64,000 nt of DNA. It comes from Delphinus delphis (Eukaryota; Chordata; Mammalia; Artiodactyla; Delphinidae). The DNA is taken from positions 123,900,582 through 123,964,581 of the forward strand of contig NC_082683.1 in NCBI RefSeq assembly GCF_949987515.2. The letters run 5' to 3'. Shown here one piece after another: positions 15,401-25,314 of this stretch. A model generated the notes under the pieces. It did no database searches and was not told where the DNA came from. It saw nothing but the letters and a program-made list of their open reading frames with translations. The position numbers and the translations under genes are program-made. The stretch's first letter is position 1. Each line of letters starts with the position of its first letter.

Positions 15401-18400
15401 AAATTAAATTAAAAAAAAAAGAAAAGGTACTGGAACCACTTCACTTCTCTAACAGCCAATCAGCATACACATGAAGGGTCTCCATCATTTTCCAAGAAGG
15501 ATAATATGTCAAAAATCTCTAGGTGTTAACTTGGAAAAATAAGATTCAGTATTATAACAACTTTGATTATTTTTTCAACAGAAGATTTAACTAATTTGGA
15601 AATTCTGAATAACCTAAAGAAAACTGAGAAGCAGTTAATTGGATAACCTCTGATCTTCTCATCATCTATGATACTGGAGAATTATAAAGTTTAGTTAGGC
15701 AAAAGCTAACGTCAACAGCATCAGCTGTAACTCATCATTTACACTTCTCAGAATCTCATTCCCCACCTGTGAAATCCTTTGATGCCTGTACCTCAGGACT
15801 GTGGTGAAGTGGAAATGACATAGTGTAATGTCTGCAACACAATTGGAAATATGTGTGATTGCTATTGTACGTGTGAATTTAAGAAGCCCTCTGTTAAGTG
15901 GAGCTGTGTCGCAGGTTGAACTTTTAAGCTTTTCTTGCACATGATTCTTATGAAGTGGGGGAGGACCAGTCTTACGACATTGCTGAATCTATGTAATCAC
16001 AAGCTGCTGCCTGTTGTGCTTAATGATACATATTGTGGACAGAAGCAAGACCTAATCATAATAACAGCAATAGTAATGATAAAGACTATTTTGTGGAGTG
16101 GTGACTATGTGCCGGGTACTATACTAACCACTTAAATTTACTTTTTTGTAAGTCTATGGGGTAGATATTAGTTCTCTTGACTGATAAGTGAGGGAACCAA
16201 AATTCACATTCTGGTTAACCTAATCCAAAGTTCAAGACAAGATGGTGGACCTGAGTTACAGTGTTCTACTGTTTTCTCTTTACCGGGGAGATGCCTCAGG
16301 AGTCAGGACCTATATCCAAACTGCTATAGCATCTCTTCTTTCTCAAGAGCTTACCTATCTTGACTCGGACATCCAGGCCTTCTTCAGACTTCTGGGTCTC
16401 AAACAATCCATGGATCTCCAGGCTACATTTAATTACCACCGTGATGATGTTTTTCAGTTGCCTCCGCTCCACCTTCCACAGGGCTAGCAGAGCATCACCT
16501 TGAAAAGAAAGACACACCAGAGGTCCTGACCTGCCCTGGGGGCCAGTCTATTTTGTATGAAATCTGTACAGAATTATGCTTCAAACATTTCTCCACCCGG
16601 TCTGCTGGCCACTGTTTTCTCTGAGATGCTTCGTTTGTCAGAGCACAGGCCCCTTGGCATTCCTTTCTTACCCCTGCTATGTCGGTAAGCCCCCATACCT
16701 GCAAATTTTAAGATGTCTCCTCCAAAAATCAACACTTCTGAGGAAAAAAAAAAAGAAAAGAAGGTAAAATCAAACTCTGGTTTCTTTCTTTCTTTTTAAA
16801 TTATGTAAGTTTCAGGTGTACAGAATAACTTTGATTTCTTAAAGCTAATAAAAGGAATCTACTCTTCAACAGTGGGATAGAAATTAGGTCAAGAGAAGAG
16901 CAATTCAGAGAATAGGTTTATACTAAAGATGTCATCTCAGACAAGGCATTTAAACCCATTTGAGTCTCTTTCCTCAACTGCAGAATGAGAACAGTGAACT
17001 AAATTATGTACCTGCTCTGTTTTTGTGAATGGGAAAAGATAGGAACGAAGACGGTGGGATTGCTGAGGAGGCTTAAGGACAGCTATCCTACTCCCATGAT
17101 AATGGGACGTTCTTCACTGATCTATGTATGTCATGAGCAGGGGCTTGAGTGAGCGTGGGTGAGTACATGAGTGACAGGACTCCATAAGAACTGAAAATCA
17201 GAAAAAACCCACAACTATGGTCAACTTGGGTTTTGTTTATTACCAACTTGCATTTTGTTTATTTAGGCTTTCTGACATAAATGGACATTTTTCCTCTTAT
17301 TTCTGCATCATCACAAATTTGTTGAGCACCGTTGTGCTGAGTGTAATGCAAAAAGGAATTAGATACAGTTTCTGCTTTTAATGACAATCAAATTTTATCT
17401 AGCGGGTGATATTAAGATATTACTAGGGAACTCAGAGCCTGATAATGGACTAGACCTAAGATTTACCTTGATAGAATAAATCCTTTTCTTCATGAATAGT
17501 TCGAATTAATAATGCAAACAACAATGCAAATAAGTCCTACAAGTTGGTAGGCAGAGGTTGAAAAGGAGACCAAAGTTTCAGTCAGCTGGAAGTACTTCAG
17601 AATCCATTATTAGGACACAAATTACTGACAAGTTGATTGTAAATCACTCATGTATTCATACCATATTCTCTTAATGACTGTGTTTGAGTTATATTGATGC
17701 TAGTTTTTTGGAGTTATTGAATATAACTAAAAGAATTACTACTACGGTTCTTTTAAAAGTAGTCTCTAATTTAGTTTTGTAACTAATGCAAAACTAATCC
17801 CTCAAATAGTCTGTGTTAATGAGGTTTGATTGCATTCCTTCATTTGTACTGTATTATATTTCAAAAAGACTAGTTTCATACACATTTCATGGAGACAATG
17901 AAGAATGCTAAGCAACAGTACTTTATCAGGTTATAACCACCAAATACAGAAAAACAATGAATTGAAATATGCTTGAGCCAGAAACCCATGGGGACACTTA
18001 CTCTCCACTATTGCACTTATATAGTGGTTGAGGATCTCCACCAACTGCTCAGCCCCTCTGTCCATGTACATGGCTGTGCTGAACTTCTCAGTCATTGCAG
18101 TAAAACCTGTAACAAATGTGCAGCTAGTTTCCTTGTGTGCTGGGAGGAACTAAACAGTCAGGAGAAGAGGACCACACTGGTGAGCAGTGGGCCTCAGCTT
18201 TTAAGAACTGGCAGGGTTTCTCTTAAATGATCTATGTGGCTGGTCAAATGTCAGATATTGGGTCTTCTCTATTTATTATTTTAGGGGTCAGGGAAAGGCA
18301 CCAGATAACTCTTCCCTCCTAATTTCTCAACTTGTACAGGGATGACTGCAGTTTCTTTAACTGGATATAGAACTTCCATTTCATGGCAATGAAAACTCAT

Positions 18401-18951
18401 AAAATTCAAAGACTTCTGAAGAGGTGGCAAGTTTCCTGTTAAGCTGTAAACAACATCTGGAGAGGCCATTTCCTGAGGTCAATTTTGCCTGGGATGCTGT
18501 TGGGTGTGGGGGGTTGAGTCAGTTGGGACAGGGCCATTGGAGCCTGAAGTTCCAGGCCTGGGACGTGGACATCTTAAAGATTTGCCCATTACTGGACATG
18601 CTGGGTAAGGGAAGAAGAAAGGGAGCCAGGTCCACGGGTTATCCCTCCTCCCTCCAGTTTTCTCAGTAGGAATATTTGCAGTAACAGCACAAAAACTCGA
18701 AAATGCCGCCCCCCCCGCCCCCACTCAGCAGTCAAGCTCTGCATGTAATTCCGATTCAAGCCTGTTGTTCCCCCACATTAAACATCCCTTTTGTGCTTGC
18801 CTGAAATATCAACAAACATCAAGACTCCGTCAAAATAATCCACAGAAGGTCGCTCTGGAGAAAAATCTCCATAGACAATGAGGTCCGGTAAATGAGCTGC
18901 TATTTTGACGATGGACCGATCCTGTGATTCATGTTCTCTTTGAGTGCTCAT
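341..18951 (-). CDS. ADCY10: Soluble adenylyl cyclase, N-terminal part (10 exons, gene runs off left edge)
   Basis: ADCY10 makes cAMP from ATP in cytosol, nucleus, mitochondria and sperm flagellum, and is stimulated by bicarbonate and calcium. Ten exons on the minus strand join in frame to give ~406 codons of a family protein of about 1,610 residues: all of cyclase domain C1 and most of C2. Numbering from the chosen ATG is one higher than human. Metal-binding Asp48 (FVDISG) and Asp100, the bicarbonate-site residues Lys96, Val168, Arg177 and Met338, and the adenine-pocket Lys335 and Thr406 are all present, matching human D47, D99, K95, V167, R176, M337, K334 and T405. No frameshift or stop was seen, so the enzyme looks functional as far as it is visible. 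The start codon is the one aligned with human; the frame stays open upstream, into probable 5' UTR. Exon ends come from splice consensus and phase; the first intron uses a GC donor. The remaining exons (rest of C2, the ATPase-like and TPR-like regions) lie beyond position 1. Confidence 0.95.
418..1442. other. ADCY10 intron, no recognised element
   Basis: 1.0 kb between coding exons 9 and 10. No repeat, RNA gene or coding frame could be supported. Confidence 0.7.
1443..1561 (-). CDS. ADCY10: ADCY10 coding exon 9 (residues 342-381)
   Basis: This exon is 119 nt, with acceptor CTCACAG and donor GTGAGT. It encodes [18 protein letters not shown], then [18 protein letters not shown]. The exon ends with two bases (CA) of codon 381. 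The longest open frame on this strand here is a different frame, so the exon is easy to miss. Confidence 0.92.
1890..2045 (+). repeat. MIR-like SINE
   Basis: ACCAGCTCTGGAATCAGAAA, AAACTTGGACAAGTCAATTA and TGAATCTGAAAATGGG in MIR order. Diverged. Confidence 0.55.
2045..2095. repeat. AT/ACAT-rich simple repeat
   Basis: Runs of TA and CATATA. Low complexity. Confidence 0.85.
2600..2790 (-). repeat. MIR SINE
   Basis: Reverse MIR core: AAGTCTCAGAGAAGTTCAAT and GCTAAGGTCACACAGCTGAG. Confidence 0.75.
3139..3350 (-). mobile_element. CHR-type SINE
   Basis: ~210 bp copy, flanked by a perfect 12 bp duplication GGGGAGTCAATT (3127-3138, 3351-3362). Open frames across it are repeat-derived. ADCY10 intron, gene orientation. 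Confidence 0.95.
3630..3890 (+). repeat. MIR SINE, nearly full length
   Basis: GGGGTTAAGAGCACAGACGA, TGGGTTTGAATCCCAATCCA, CTCCTCATCTGTCAATTGGG and AATGCCTGGCACGTAGTGAG in order. It ends ~130 bp from ADCY10 exon 8. Confidence 0.85.
4019..4210 (-). CDS. ADCY10: ADCY10 coding exon 8 (residues 278-341, start of C2)
   Basis: This exon is 192 nt, exactly 64 codons, with acceptor TTGCAG and donor GTAAAT. It opens domain C2: [16 protein letters not shown], an acidic helix, then [10 protein letters not shown]. Lys335 and Asp340 (human K334, D339) line the ATP base pocket and Met338 (human M337) the bicarbonate site; all are conserved. Confidence 0.95.
4425..4650 (+). mobile_element. CHR-type SINE
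   Basis: Forward copy with an A-rich (AAACAA)n tail; near-perfect duplication AAAATCCCTTC (4414-4424) and AAAATCTCTTC (4651-4661). Only ~215 bp from ADCY10 exon 8. Confidence 0.94.
5220..5271. repeat. 26 bp tandem duplication
   Basis: Two 26 bp units beginning AATTGTGTATAGGGAATCTT (5220-5245, 5246-5271) that differ only at the last two bases. ADCY10 intron. Confidence 0.95.
5509..5955 (-). mobile_element. Long-form CHR-type SINE
   Basis: Longer (~340 bp body plus AT-rich head) subtype with GGCTGCATTGGGTTTTCATT. It sits between perfect 16 bp duplications CCACATCTCTGTTCTT (5493-5508, 5956-5971). Confidence 0.93.
6425..6900 (+). repeat. MIR SINE split by a CHR SINE
   Basis: MIR 5' part at 6425-6604 (CAAATCCTAGGCACATTTGC, CTCAGTTTTCTCACATATAA); its 3' end resumes at 6855-6900 (TGTCTGGCATATGGTGAGTG) after the CHR insertion. 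Confidence 0.78.
6605..6793 (+). mobile_element. CHR-type SINE inserted in a MIR
   Basis: Diverged forward copy (GACTTCCCTGGTGGTGCAGT) with a short A-rich tail. MIR sequence precedes it (6425-6604) and resumes after it (6855-6900). Duplication not clear. Confidence 0.88.
7382..7470 (-). CDS. ADCY10: ADCY10 coding exon 7 (residues 248-277)
   Basis: This exon is 89 nt, with acceptor CTCTTAG and donor GTATTT. It encodes [18 protein letters not shown] then [11 protein letters not shown], the linker helix leading into C2. The first two bases complete Asp248. Confidence 0.93.
7471..8789. other. ADCY10 intron, mostly unassigned
   Basis: Short MIR/L2-like words at ~7855-7940 (ACTGTGTGACTCTGGACAAG); otherwise nothing recognised up to the LTR-like block. 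Confidence 0.6.
8790..9470 (+). mobile_element. Endogenous-retrovirus-type LTR (family unassigned)
   Basis: LTR-like 3' portion: two AATAAA-type signals (9040-9045 and 9220-9225), CTGAGTTCTGTGAGTTATAG, and GTAGCCAATTGGTCAGAAGT with following words typical of solo mammalian ERV LTRs. No internal viral genes seen beside it. Boundaries approximate. ADCY10 intron, antisense. Confidence 0.55.
9820..10200 (+). mobile_element. LTR-like repeat with TATA box
   Basis: CCAAGATGGAGC start, CCACCCAATCAG (CCAAT-like) and CCCTATAAAAGC (10051-10062) spaced as in a retroviral LTR U3-R region. No coding remnants around it. Boundaries and family uncertain. Confidence 0.5.
10926..11022 (-). CDS. ADCY10: ADCY10 coding exon 6 (residues 216-248)
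   Basis: This exon is 97 nt, with acceptor ATTTAG and donor GTAAGT. It encodes the C1-C2 linker beginning [16 protein letters not shown] and ending YYPSSDHK. It is slightly more diverged from human than the catalytic exons, as expected for a linker. The frame is intact. Confidence 0.93.
11023..12600. other. ADCY10 intron, unassigned
   Basis: Nothing supportable apart from AT-rich patches; the open frames here show no family features. Confidence 0.6.
12629..12938 (-). mobile_element. Long-form CHR-type SINE
   Basis: (TTTA)n head then GGCTGTGTTGGGTCCTTGTT; perfect 15 bp duplication CTGGACCAATACTTT (12614-12628, 12939-12953). It ends ~155 bp from ADCY10 exon 5. Confidence 0.94.
13094..13299 (-). 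CDS. ADCY10: ADCY10 coding exon 5 (residues 147-215)
   Basis: This exon is 206 nt, with acceptor TTGCCAG and donor GTAGGT. It encodes the end of C1: [14 protein letters not shown], the segment around [16 protein letters not shown], then [10 protein letters not shown] and IPDQRAVK. Val168 and Arg177 of the bicarbonate pocket are conserved. Confidence 0.95.
13950..14142 (-). mobile_element. CHR-type SINE
   Basis: Short-form copy, duplication CAAAATTTG (13941-13949, 14143-14151). It lacks the CACTGCCGTGGCCTC segment near its head compared with its siblings. Confidence 0.93.
14274..15419 (+). mobile_element. 5'-truncated LINE-1 in ADCY10 intron
   Basis: ORF2 C-terminal third, 3' UTR and A-tail, flanked by AGAAAAGTTACTG (14261-14273) and AGAAAAGGTACTG (15420-15432). 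It lies between ADCY10 coding exons 4 and 5, antisense to the gene. ORF2 is interrupted. Confidence 0.92.
16355..16498 (-). CDS. ADCY10: ADCY10 coding exon 4 (residues 99-147)
   Basis: This exon is 144 nt, with acceptor TTTTCAAG and donor GTAAGC. It begins at Gly99-Asp100; Asp100 is the second metal ligand. It continues through [18 protein letters not shown] to GLDVRVKI. The frame is intact and in phase with both neighbours. Confidence 0.95.
16699..16737 (-). CDS. ADCY10: ADCY10 coding exon 3 (microexon, residues 86-99)
   Basis: This is a 39 nt microexon between an acceptor ending CTCAG and the donor GTATGG. It encodes [12 protein letters not shown], including Lys96, the bicarbonate-site lysine (human K95). 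It is too short to stand out as an open frame and was found by looking for the missing segment between its neighbours. Confidence 0.93.
16738..18001. other. ADCY10 intron between exons 2 and 3
   Basis: A ~45 bp LINE-1 3' scrap near 16786-16832 (AAGTTTCAGGTGTACAGAAT) and MIR-like words near 16940-17010; the rest is unassigned. Confidence 0.6.
18002..18106 (-). CDS. ADCY10: ADCY10 coding exon 2 (residues 51-86)
   Basis: This exon is 105 nt. Its acceptor is TTACAG and its donor is GTAAGT. It encodes the FTAMTEKFS and [14 protein letters not shown] segments of C1. The first two bases complete Gly51; the last base starts Lys86. The frame is intact. Confidence 0.94.
18801..18951 (-). CDS. ADCY10: ADCY10 first coding exon (residues 1-50)
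   Basis: The exon encodes the N-terminus and the first strand of domain C1 with the FVDISG motif (metal ligand Asp48). The ATG is at 18951-18949. A good acceptor (pyrimidine tract then CCAG) lies just above 19008, so about 57 nt of 5' UTR probably belong to the same exon (18952-19008). The 3' end reads TCAG followed by GCAAGC, a GC-type donor, and leaves phase 1. The N-terminus is one residue longer than my memory of human and diverges over about 14 residues before the conserved [12 protein letters not shown] segment. Confidence 0.93.
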
Positions 18952-19479
18952 GTTAAGGCAGATGTTCAGGGTTGTATGGTCACCGCAGACAGTCCCCAGA
19001 TAGACCTTCTGGAAAGCAAAGCTGAGAATGGTGGCAATCTGACTTACATTCATTCACTCACTTTCCTATTTCTTTCTTCCCTTTTGCTTTGTCTAACCTG
19101 TGGACTGCTTATTTAAGTGGTTGAGGTGATAATGGCTGAGTTGTTGACCATGCATTTCTGTGAAGGGGTGAGCCCTCAGGGTACAAGTGCTGTGGTAGAG
19201 GGGCCAGTAGTACTAATCCCTCTGTCCAAGCCCCTTTTCCTTCTGTCCACATGTCTCCACTTTCCCTCTCCCTCCCTTTTGGTCTCTCATCTTTTCTCTC
19301 TCCTTTTTGAAAATTAAAAGAGAAAGTGTAGACATGAGTTTATGTTTGTGGATGTTTATATAAAGGTGAGTAGCAAAGTGGAGTATTATATATAAGAAAG
19401 AGATTGTTTTAAGGTATAGGCGCCTTTCATATGATCTCCCGCTCATTCCCCCCACATCTCCCCAAAGGTGACCTATCTC

Positions 19480-19990
19480 CTGATTTCTAGCACCATAGAT
19501 CATTTTTACCTTATTTTTTAACTTTATATAAATGGAATCATATATACTTTCTTATTTTTTCTCAATTGTTTGTGATGTTTATCCATGTTGTTGTGTGTAT
19601 ACAGTACTCATTTATTTTCAGTGCTGTATGATATTGCTTGATTATACACAAATTATTTATCCCTTCTACTACTGACCTATGGGTTGTTTCGTTTTAGGCT
19701 ATTAGAAATATAATGCTAAGAACATCCTTGTATATGTGTTTTCGTAAACACATGTATGCATTTCACTTCGGCATATACCTAGGAGTGGAACTGCTGGGTC
19801 AATTTACACCCCACAAGCAAGATGTGAGAAGTCAGAAGCTCCATAACCCAGCTAACATTTGCTATTGTCAGTCTTTTAAAATTTTGGTCATCTTGGTAGG
19901 TGAGTGGTGTTATCTGTGGTTTTGTTTCCCTGGTGGTACTAATGAAATTAAGCACCTTTTCATATGTTTATTGGCCATTTGGATGTAATG
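19480..19990 (-). mobile_element. Ancient LINE-1 fragment upstream of ADCY10
   Basis: It contains the typical reverse-strand LINE-1 string of words: TATAAATGGAATCATA, TATCCATGTTG, ATATACCTAGGAGTGGAA and CTGCTGGGTCA. It is diverged and fragmentary and ends about 150 bp before the full-length LINE-1. Confidence 0.8.
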
Positions 19991-20552
19991 CAAATCTTAT
20001 GGTAGTAAGCAGTGTTCATATCTGATTCGGAGTATTGGGTTTAGTTTTGCCCACTTTATTTGAAGTTCATGGACTATGGAATGTGAGGAATGATGGGAGA
20101 GATTGGAAACATTGTCAGATGATGACACTTGGGTGAAAATGGCCACTGTCTTCCGGTATTTATTTATTCTTATTATTTTTTAATTTTTATTTTATATTTT
20201 TTACATCTTTATTGCAGTATAATTACTTTACAATGGTGTGTTAATTTCTGCTTTATAACAAAGTGAATCGGTTGTACATATACATATGTTCCCATATCTC
20301 TACCCTCTTGCATCTCCCCCGCCCATCCTACCGCTCCAGGTGGTCACAAAGCACCGAGCTGATCTCCCTGTGCTATGCAGCTGCTTCCCACTAGCTATCT
20401 ACCTTACGTTTGGTAGTGTATATATGTCCATACCTCTCTCTCGCTTTGTCACACTTACCCTTCCCCCTCCCCATATCCTCAAGTCCATTCTCTAGTTGGT
20501 CTGTGTATTTATTCCTGTCTTACCCCTAGGTTCTTCATGACATTTTTTTTTC

Positions 20553-23500
20553 TTAAATTCCATATATATGTGTTAGCATACGGTATTTGTCTTTCTCTTT
20601 CTGACGTACTTCACTCTGTATGACAGACTCTAGGAATATACAACTCACTACAAATAGCTCAATTTCATTTCTTTTTATGGCTGAGTAATATTCCATTGTA
20701 TATATGTGCCACATTTTCTTTATCCATGCATCCGATGATGGACACTTAGGTTGTTTCCATCTCCTGGCTATTGTAAAAAGAGCTGCAATGAACATTTTGG
20801 TACATGACTCTTTTTGAATTATGGTTTTCTCAAGGTATATGCCCAGTAGTGGGATTGCTGGGTCATATGGTAGTTCTATTTGTTGTTTATTAAGGAACCT
20901 CCATAGTGTTCTCCACAGTGGCTGTATCAATTTACATTCCCGCCAACAGTGCAAGAGTGTTCCCTTTTCTCCACACCCTCTCCAGCATTTATTGTTTCTA
21001 GATTTTTTGATGATGGCCATTCTGACTGGTGTGAGATGATATCTCATTGTAGTTTTGATTTGCATTTCTCTAATGATTAATGAAGTTGAGCATTCTTTCA
21101 TGTGTTTGTTGGCAGTCTGTATATCTTCTTTGGAGAAATGTCTATTTAGGTCTTCTGCCCATTTTTGGATTGGGTTGTTTGGTTTTTTGTTATTGAGCTG
21201 CATGAGCTGCTTATAAATTTTGGAGATTAATCCTTTGTCAGTTGCTTCATTTGCAAATATTTTCTCCCATTCTGAGGGTTGTCTTTTTGTCTTGTTTATG
21301 GTTTCCTTTGCTGTGCAAAAGCTTTGAAGTTTCATTAGGTCCCATTTGTTTATTTTTGTTTTTATTTCCATTTCTCTAGGAGGTGGATCAATACGGATGT
21401 TGCTGTGATTTATGTCATAGAGTGTTCTGCCTATGTTTTCCTCTAAGAGTTTGATAGTTTCTGGCCTTACATTTAGGTCTTTAATGCATTTTGAGCTTAT
21501 TTTTGTGTATGGTGCTAGGGAATGATCTAATTTCATACTTTTACATGTACCTATCCAGTTTTCCCAGCACCACTTATTGAAGAGGCTGTCCTTTCTCCAC
21601 TGTACATTCCTGCCTCCTTTATCAAAGATAAGGTGACCATATGTGTGTGGGTTTATCTCTGGGCTTTCTATCCTGTTCCACTGATCTATCTTTCTGTTTT
21701 TGTGCCAGTACCATATTGTCTTGATTACTGTAGCTTTGTAGTACAGTGTGAAGTCAGGGAGCCAAATTCCTCCAGCTCCGTTTTTCGTTCCCAAGATTGC
21801 TTTGGCTATTCGGGGTCTTTTGTGTTTCCAAATAAATTGTGAATTTTTTTGTTCTAGTTCTGTGAAAAATACCAGTGGTAGTTTGATAGGGATTGCATTG
21901 AATCTGTAGATTGCTTTGGGTAGTAGAGTCATTTCCACAATGTTGATTCTTCCAATCCAAGAACATGGTATATATCTCCATCTATTTGTATCATCTTTAA
22001 TTTCCTTCATCAGTGTCTTATAATTTTCTGCATACAGGTCTTTTGTCTCCTTAGGTAGTTTTATTCCTAGATATTTTATTCTTTTTGTTGCAGTGGTAAA
22101 TGGGAGTGTTTCCTTGATTTCACTTTCAGATTTTTCATCATTAGTGTATAGGAATGCCAGAGATTTCTGTGCATTAATTTTGAATCCTGCTACTTTACCA
22201 TATTAATTGATTCACTCTAGTAGTTTTCTGGTAGCATCTTTAGGATTCTCTATGTATAGTATCATGTTATCTGCAAACAGTGACAGCTTTACTTCTTCTT
22301 TTCCGATTTGGATTGCTTTTATTTCCTTTCCTTCTCTGACTGCTGTGGCTAAAACTTCCAAAACTATGTTGAATAAGAGTGGTGAGAGTGGGCAAACTTG
22401 TCTTGTTCTTGATTTAAGTGGAAATGCTTTCAGTTTTTCACCATTGAGGACGATGTTGGCTGTGGGTTTGTCATATATGGCCTTTATTATGTTGAGGAAA
22501 GTTTCCTCTATGCCTACTTTCTGCAGGGTTTTTTCATAAATGGGTGTTGAATTTTGTCGAAAGCTTTCTCTGCATTTATTGAGATGATCATATGGTTTTT
22601 CTCCTTCAATTTGTTAATAAGGTTGATCACATTGATTGTTTTGCGTATATTGAAGATTCCTTGCATTTTTGGAATAAACCCCACCTGATCATGGTGTATG
22701 ATCCTTTTAGTGTGCTGTTGGATTCTGTTTGCTAGTATTTTGTTGAGGATTTTTGCATCTTTGTTCATCAGTGATATTGGCCTGTAGTTTTCTTTCTTTG
22801 TTACATCCTTGTCTGGTTTTGGTATCAAGGTGATGGTGGCCTCGTAGAATGAGTTTGGGAGTGTTCCTCCCTCTGTTATATTTTGGAAGTGTTTGAGAAG
22901 GATAGGTGTTAGCTCTTCTCTAAGTGTTTGATAGAATTCGCCTGTGAAGCCATCTGGTCCTGGGCTTTTGTTTGTTGGAAGATTTTTAATCACAGTTTCA
23001 ATTTCAGTGCTTGTGATTCATCTGTTCATATTTTCTATTTCTTCCTGATTTAGTCTTGGCAGGTTGTGCAGTTCTAAGAATTTGTCCATTTCTTCCAGGT
23101 TGTCCATTTTATTGGCATAGAGTTGCTTGTAGTAATCTCTCATGATCTTTTGTATTTCTGCAGTGTCAGTTGTTACTTTTCCTGTTTCATTTCTAATTCT
23201 ACTGACTTGAGTCTTCTCCCTTTTTTTCTTGATGAGTCTGGCTAATGGTTTATCAATTTTTTTAATCTTCTCAAAGAACCAGCTTTTCGTTTTATTGATC
23301 TTTGCTATTGTTTCATTTCTTTTTCATTTATTTCTGATCTGATTTTTATGATTTCTTTCCTTCTGCTAACTTTGGGGGTTTTTTTGTTCTTCTTTCTCTA
23401 ATTGCTTTAGGTGCAAGGTTAGGTTGTTTATTCGAGATGTTTCGTGATTCTTAAGGTAGGATTGTATTGCTATAAACTTCCCTCTTAGAACTGCTTTTGC

Positions 23501-24370
23501 TGCATCCCATAGATCTTGGGTCATCGTGTCTCCATTGTCATTTGTTTCTAGGTATTTTTTAATTTTCTCTTGATTTCTTCAGTGATCACTTCGTTATTAA
23601 GTACTGTATTGTTTAGCCTCATGTTTGTATTTTTTACAAATCTTTTCCTGTAATTGATATCTAGTCTCATAGCATTGTGGTCAGAAAAGACACTTGAAAA
23701 ATTTCAATTTTCTTAAATTTACCAAGGCTTGACTTGTGACCCAAGATATGATCTATCCTGGAGAATGTTCCATGGGCACTTGAGAAAAATGTGTATTCTT
23801 TTGTTTTTGGATGCAATATCCTATAAATATCAATTAAGTCCATCTTGTTTAATGTATCATTTAAAGCTTGTGTTTCCTTATTTATTTTCATTTTGGATGA
23901 TCTGTCCATTGGTGAAAGTGGGGTGTTAAAGTCCCTTACTATGAATGTGTTACTGTCGATTTCCCCTTTTATGGCTGTTAGTATTTGCCTTATGTATTGA
24001 GGTGCTCCTATGTTGGGTGCATAAATATTTACAATTGTTATATCTTCTTCTGGGATCGATCCCTTGATCATTATGTAGTGTCCTTCTTTCTCTCTTCTAA
24101 TAGTCTTTATTTTAAAGTCCATTTTGCCTGATATGATAATTGCTACTCCAGCTTTCTTTTGGTTTCCATTTGCATGAAATATCTTTTACCATCCCCTTAC
24201 TTTCAGTCTGTATGTGTCTCTAGGTCTGAAGTGGGTCTCTTGTAGACAGCAAATATATGGGTTTTGTTTTTGTATCCATTCAGCCAATCTGTGTCTTTTG
24301 GTGGGAGCATTTAGTCCATTTACATTTAAGGTAATTATCGATATGTATGTTCCTATTTCCATTTTCTTAA
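20553..24370 (-). pseudogene. LINE-1 ORF2 remnant (endonuclease and reverse transcriptase, disabled)
   Basis: The N-terminal endonuclease region (LNVNGLNAPTKRHRLAEW, near 24340-24280; open part 23667-24122), the reverse transcriptase fingers/palm (22514-22993, [16 protein letters not shown]) and the C-terminal part (20553-22010) are recognisable. The frame is interrupted: two stops fall near 22203-22215 where the related copy at 32118-32135 reads LINEFG. The catalytic FADD motif reads FADN near 22265-22275, so a metal-binding Asp is lost. It cannot encode an active enzyme. Confidence 0.88.
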
Positions 24371-24420
24371 TTGTTTTGGGTTCGTTATTGTAGGTCTTTT
24401 CCTCCTCTTGTGCTTCTTGC

Positions 24421-25314
24421 CTAGAGAGGTTCCTTTAGCAGTTGTTGTAAAGCTGGTTTGGTGGTGCTGAACTCTCTCAGCTTTTGCTTGTCTGTAAAGG
24501 TTTTAATTTCTCCACCAAATCTGAATGAGATCCTTGCTGGGTAGAGTAATCTTGGTTGCAGGTTTTTCTCCTTCATCACTTTAAATATGTCCTGCCAGTC
24601 CCTTCTGGCTTGCAGAGTTTCTGCTGAAAGATCAGCTGTTAACCTTATGGGGATTCCCTTGTGTGTTATTTGTTGTTTTTCCCTTGCTGCTTTTAATATG
24701 TTTTCTGTGTATTTAATTTTTGATACATTGATTAATATGTGTCTTGGCGTATTTCTCCTTGGATTTATCATGTACGGGACTCTCTGTGCTTCCTGGACTT
24801 GATTAACTATTTCCTTTCCCATATTAGGGGAGTTTTCAACTATAATTTCTTCAAATATCTTCTCAGTCCCTTTCTTTTTCTCTTCTTCTTCTGGAACCCC
24901 TATAATTCGAATGTTGGTGTGTTTAATGTTGTCCCAGAGGTCTCTGAGACTGTCCTCAGTTCTTTTCATTCTTTTTTCTTTATTCTGCTCTGCAGTAGTT
25001 ATTTCCACTATTTTACCTTCCAGGTCACTTATCCGTTCTTCTGCCTCAGTTATTCTGCTATTGATCCCATCTAGAGTATCTTTAATTTTATTTATTGTGT
25101 TGTTCATCATTGTTTGTTTCATCTTTAGTTCTTCTAGGTCCTTATTAAATGTTTCTTGCATTTTGTCCATTCTACTTCCAAGATTTTGGATCGTCTTTAC
25201 TATCATTATTCTGAATTCTTTTTCAGGTAGACTGCCTATTTCCTCTTCATTTGTTAAGTCTGGTGGGTTTTTATCTTGCTCCTTCAACTGCTGTGTGTTT
25301 TTCTGTCTTCTCAT
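24421..25314 (-). CDS. LINE-1 ORF1 protein (intact frame, 297 codons)
   Basis: ORF1p is the RNA-binding trimeric chaperone of LINE-1. The frame runs from MRRQKNTQQL to LLKEPL without a break. An N-terminal acidic stretch is followed by a coiled coil (about residues 45-115, heptad-like MNNTINKIKDTLDGINSRI), an RRM-like core with NIRIIGVPEEEE (~130-145) and RRNTPRHILI (~190), then the C-terminal domain with TADLSAETLQARRDW. It is somewhat shorter than human ORF1p (338 aa). Expression is not implied. Confidence 0.88.
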   Translation of the reverse strand: MRRQKNTQQLKEQDKNPPDLTNEEEIGSLPEKEFRIMIVKTIQNLGSRMDKMQETFNKDLEELKMKQTMMNNTINKIKDTLDGINSRITEAEERISDLEGKIVEITTAEQNKEKRMKRTEDSLRDLWDNIKHTNIRIIGVPEEEEKKKGTEKIFEEIIVENSPNMGKEIVNQVQEAQRVPYMINPRRNTPRHILINVSKIKYTENILKAAREKQQITHKGIPIRLTADLSAETLQARRDWQDIFKVMKEKNLQPRLLYPARISFRFGGEIKTFTDKQKLREFSTTKPALQQLLKEPL

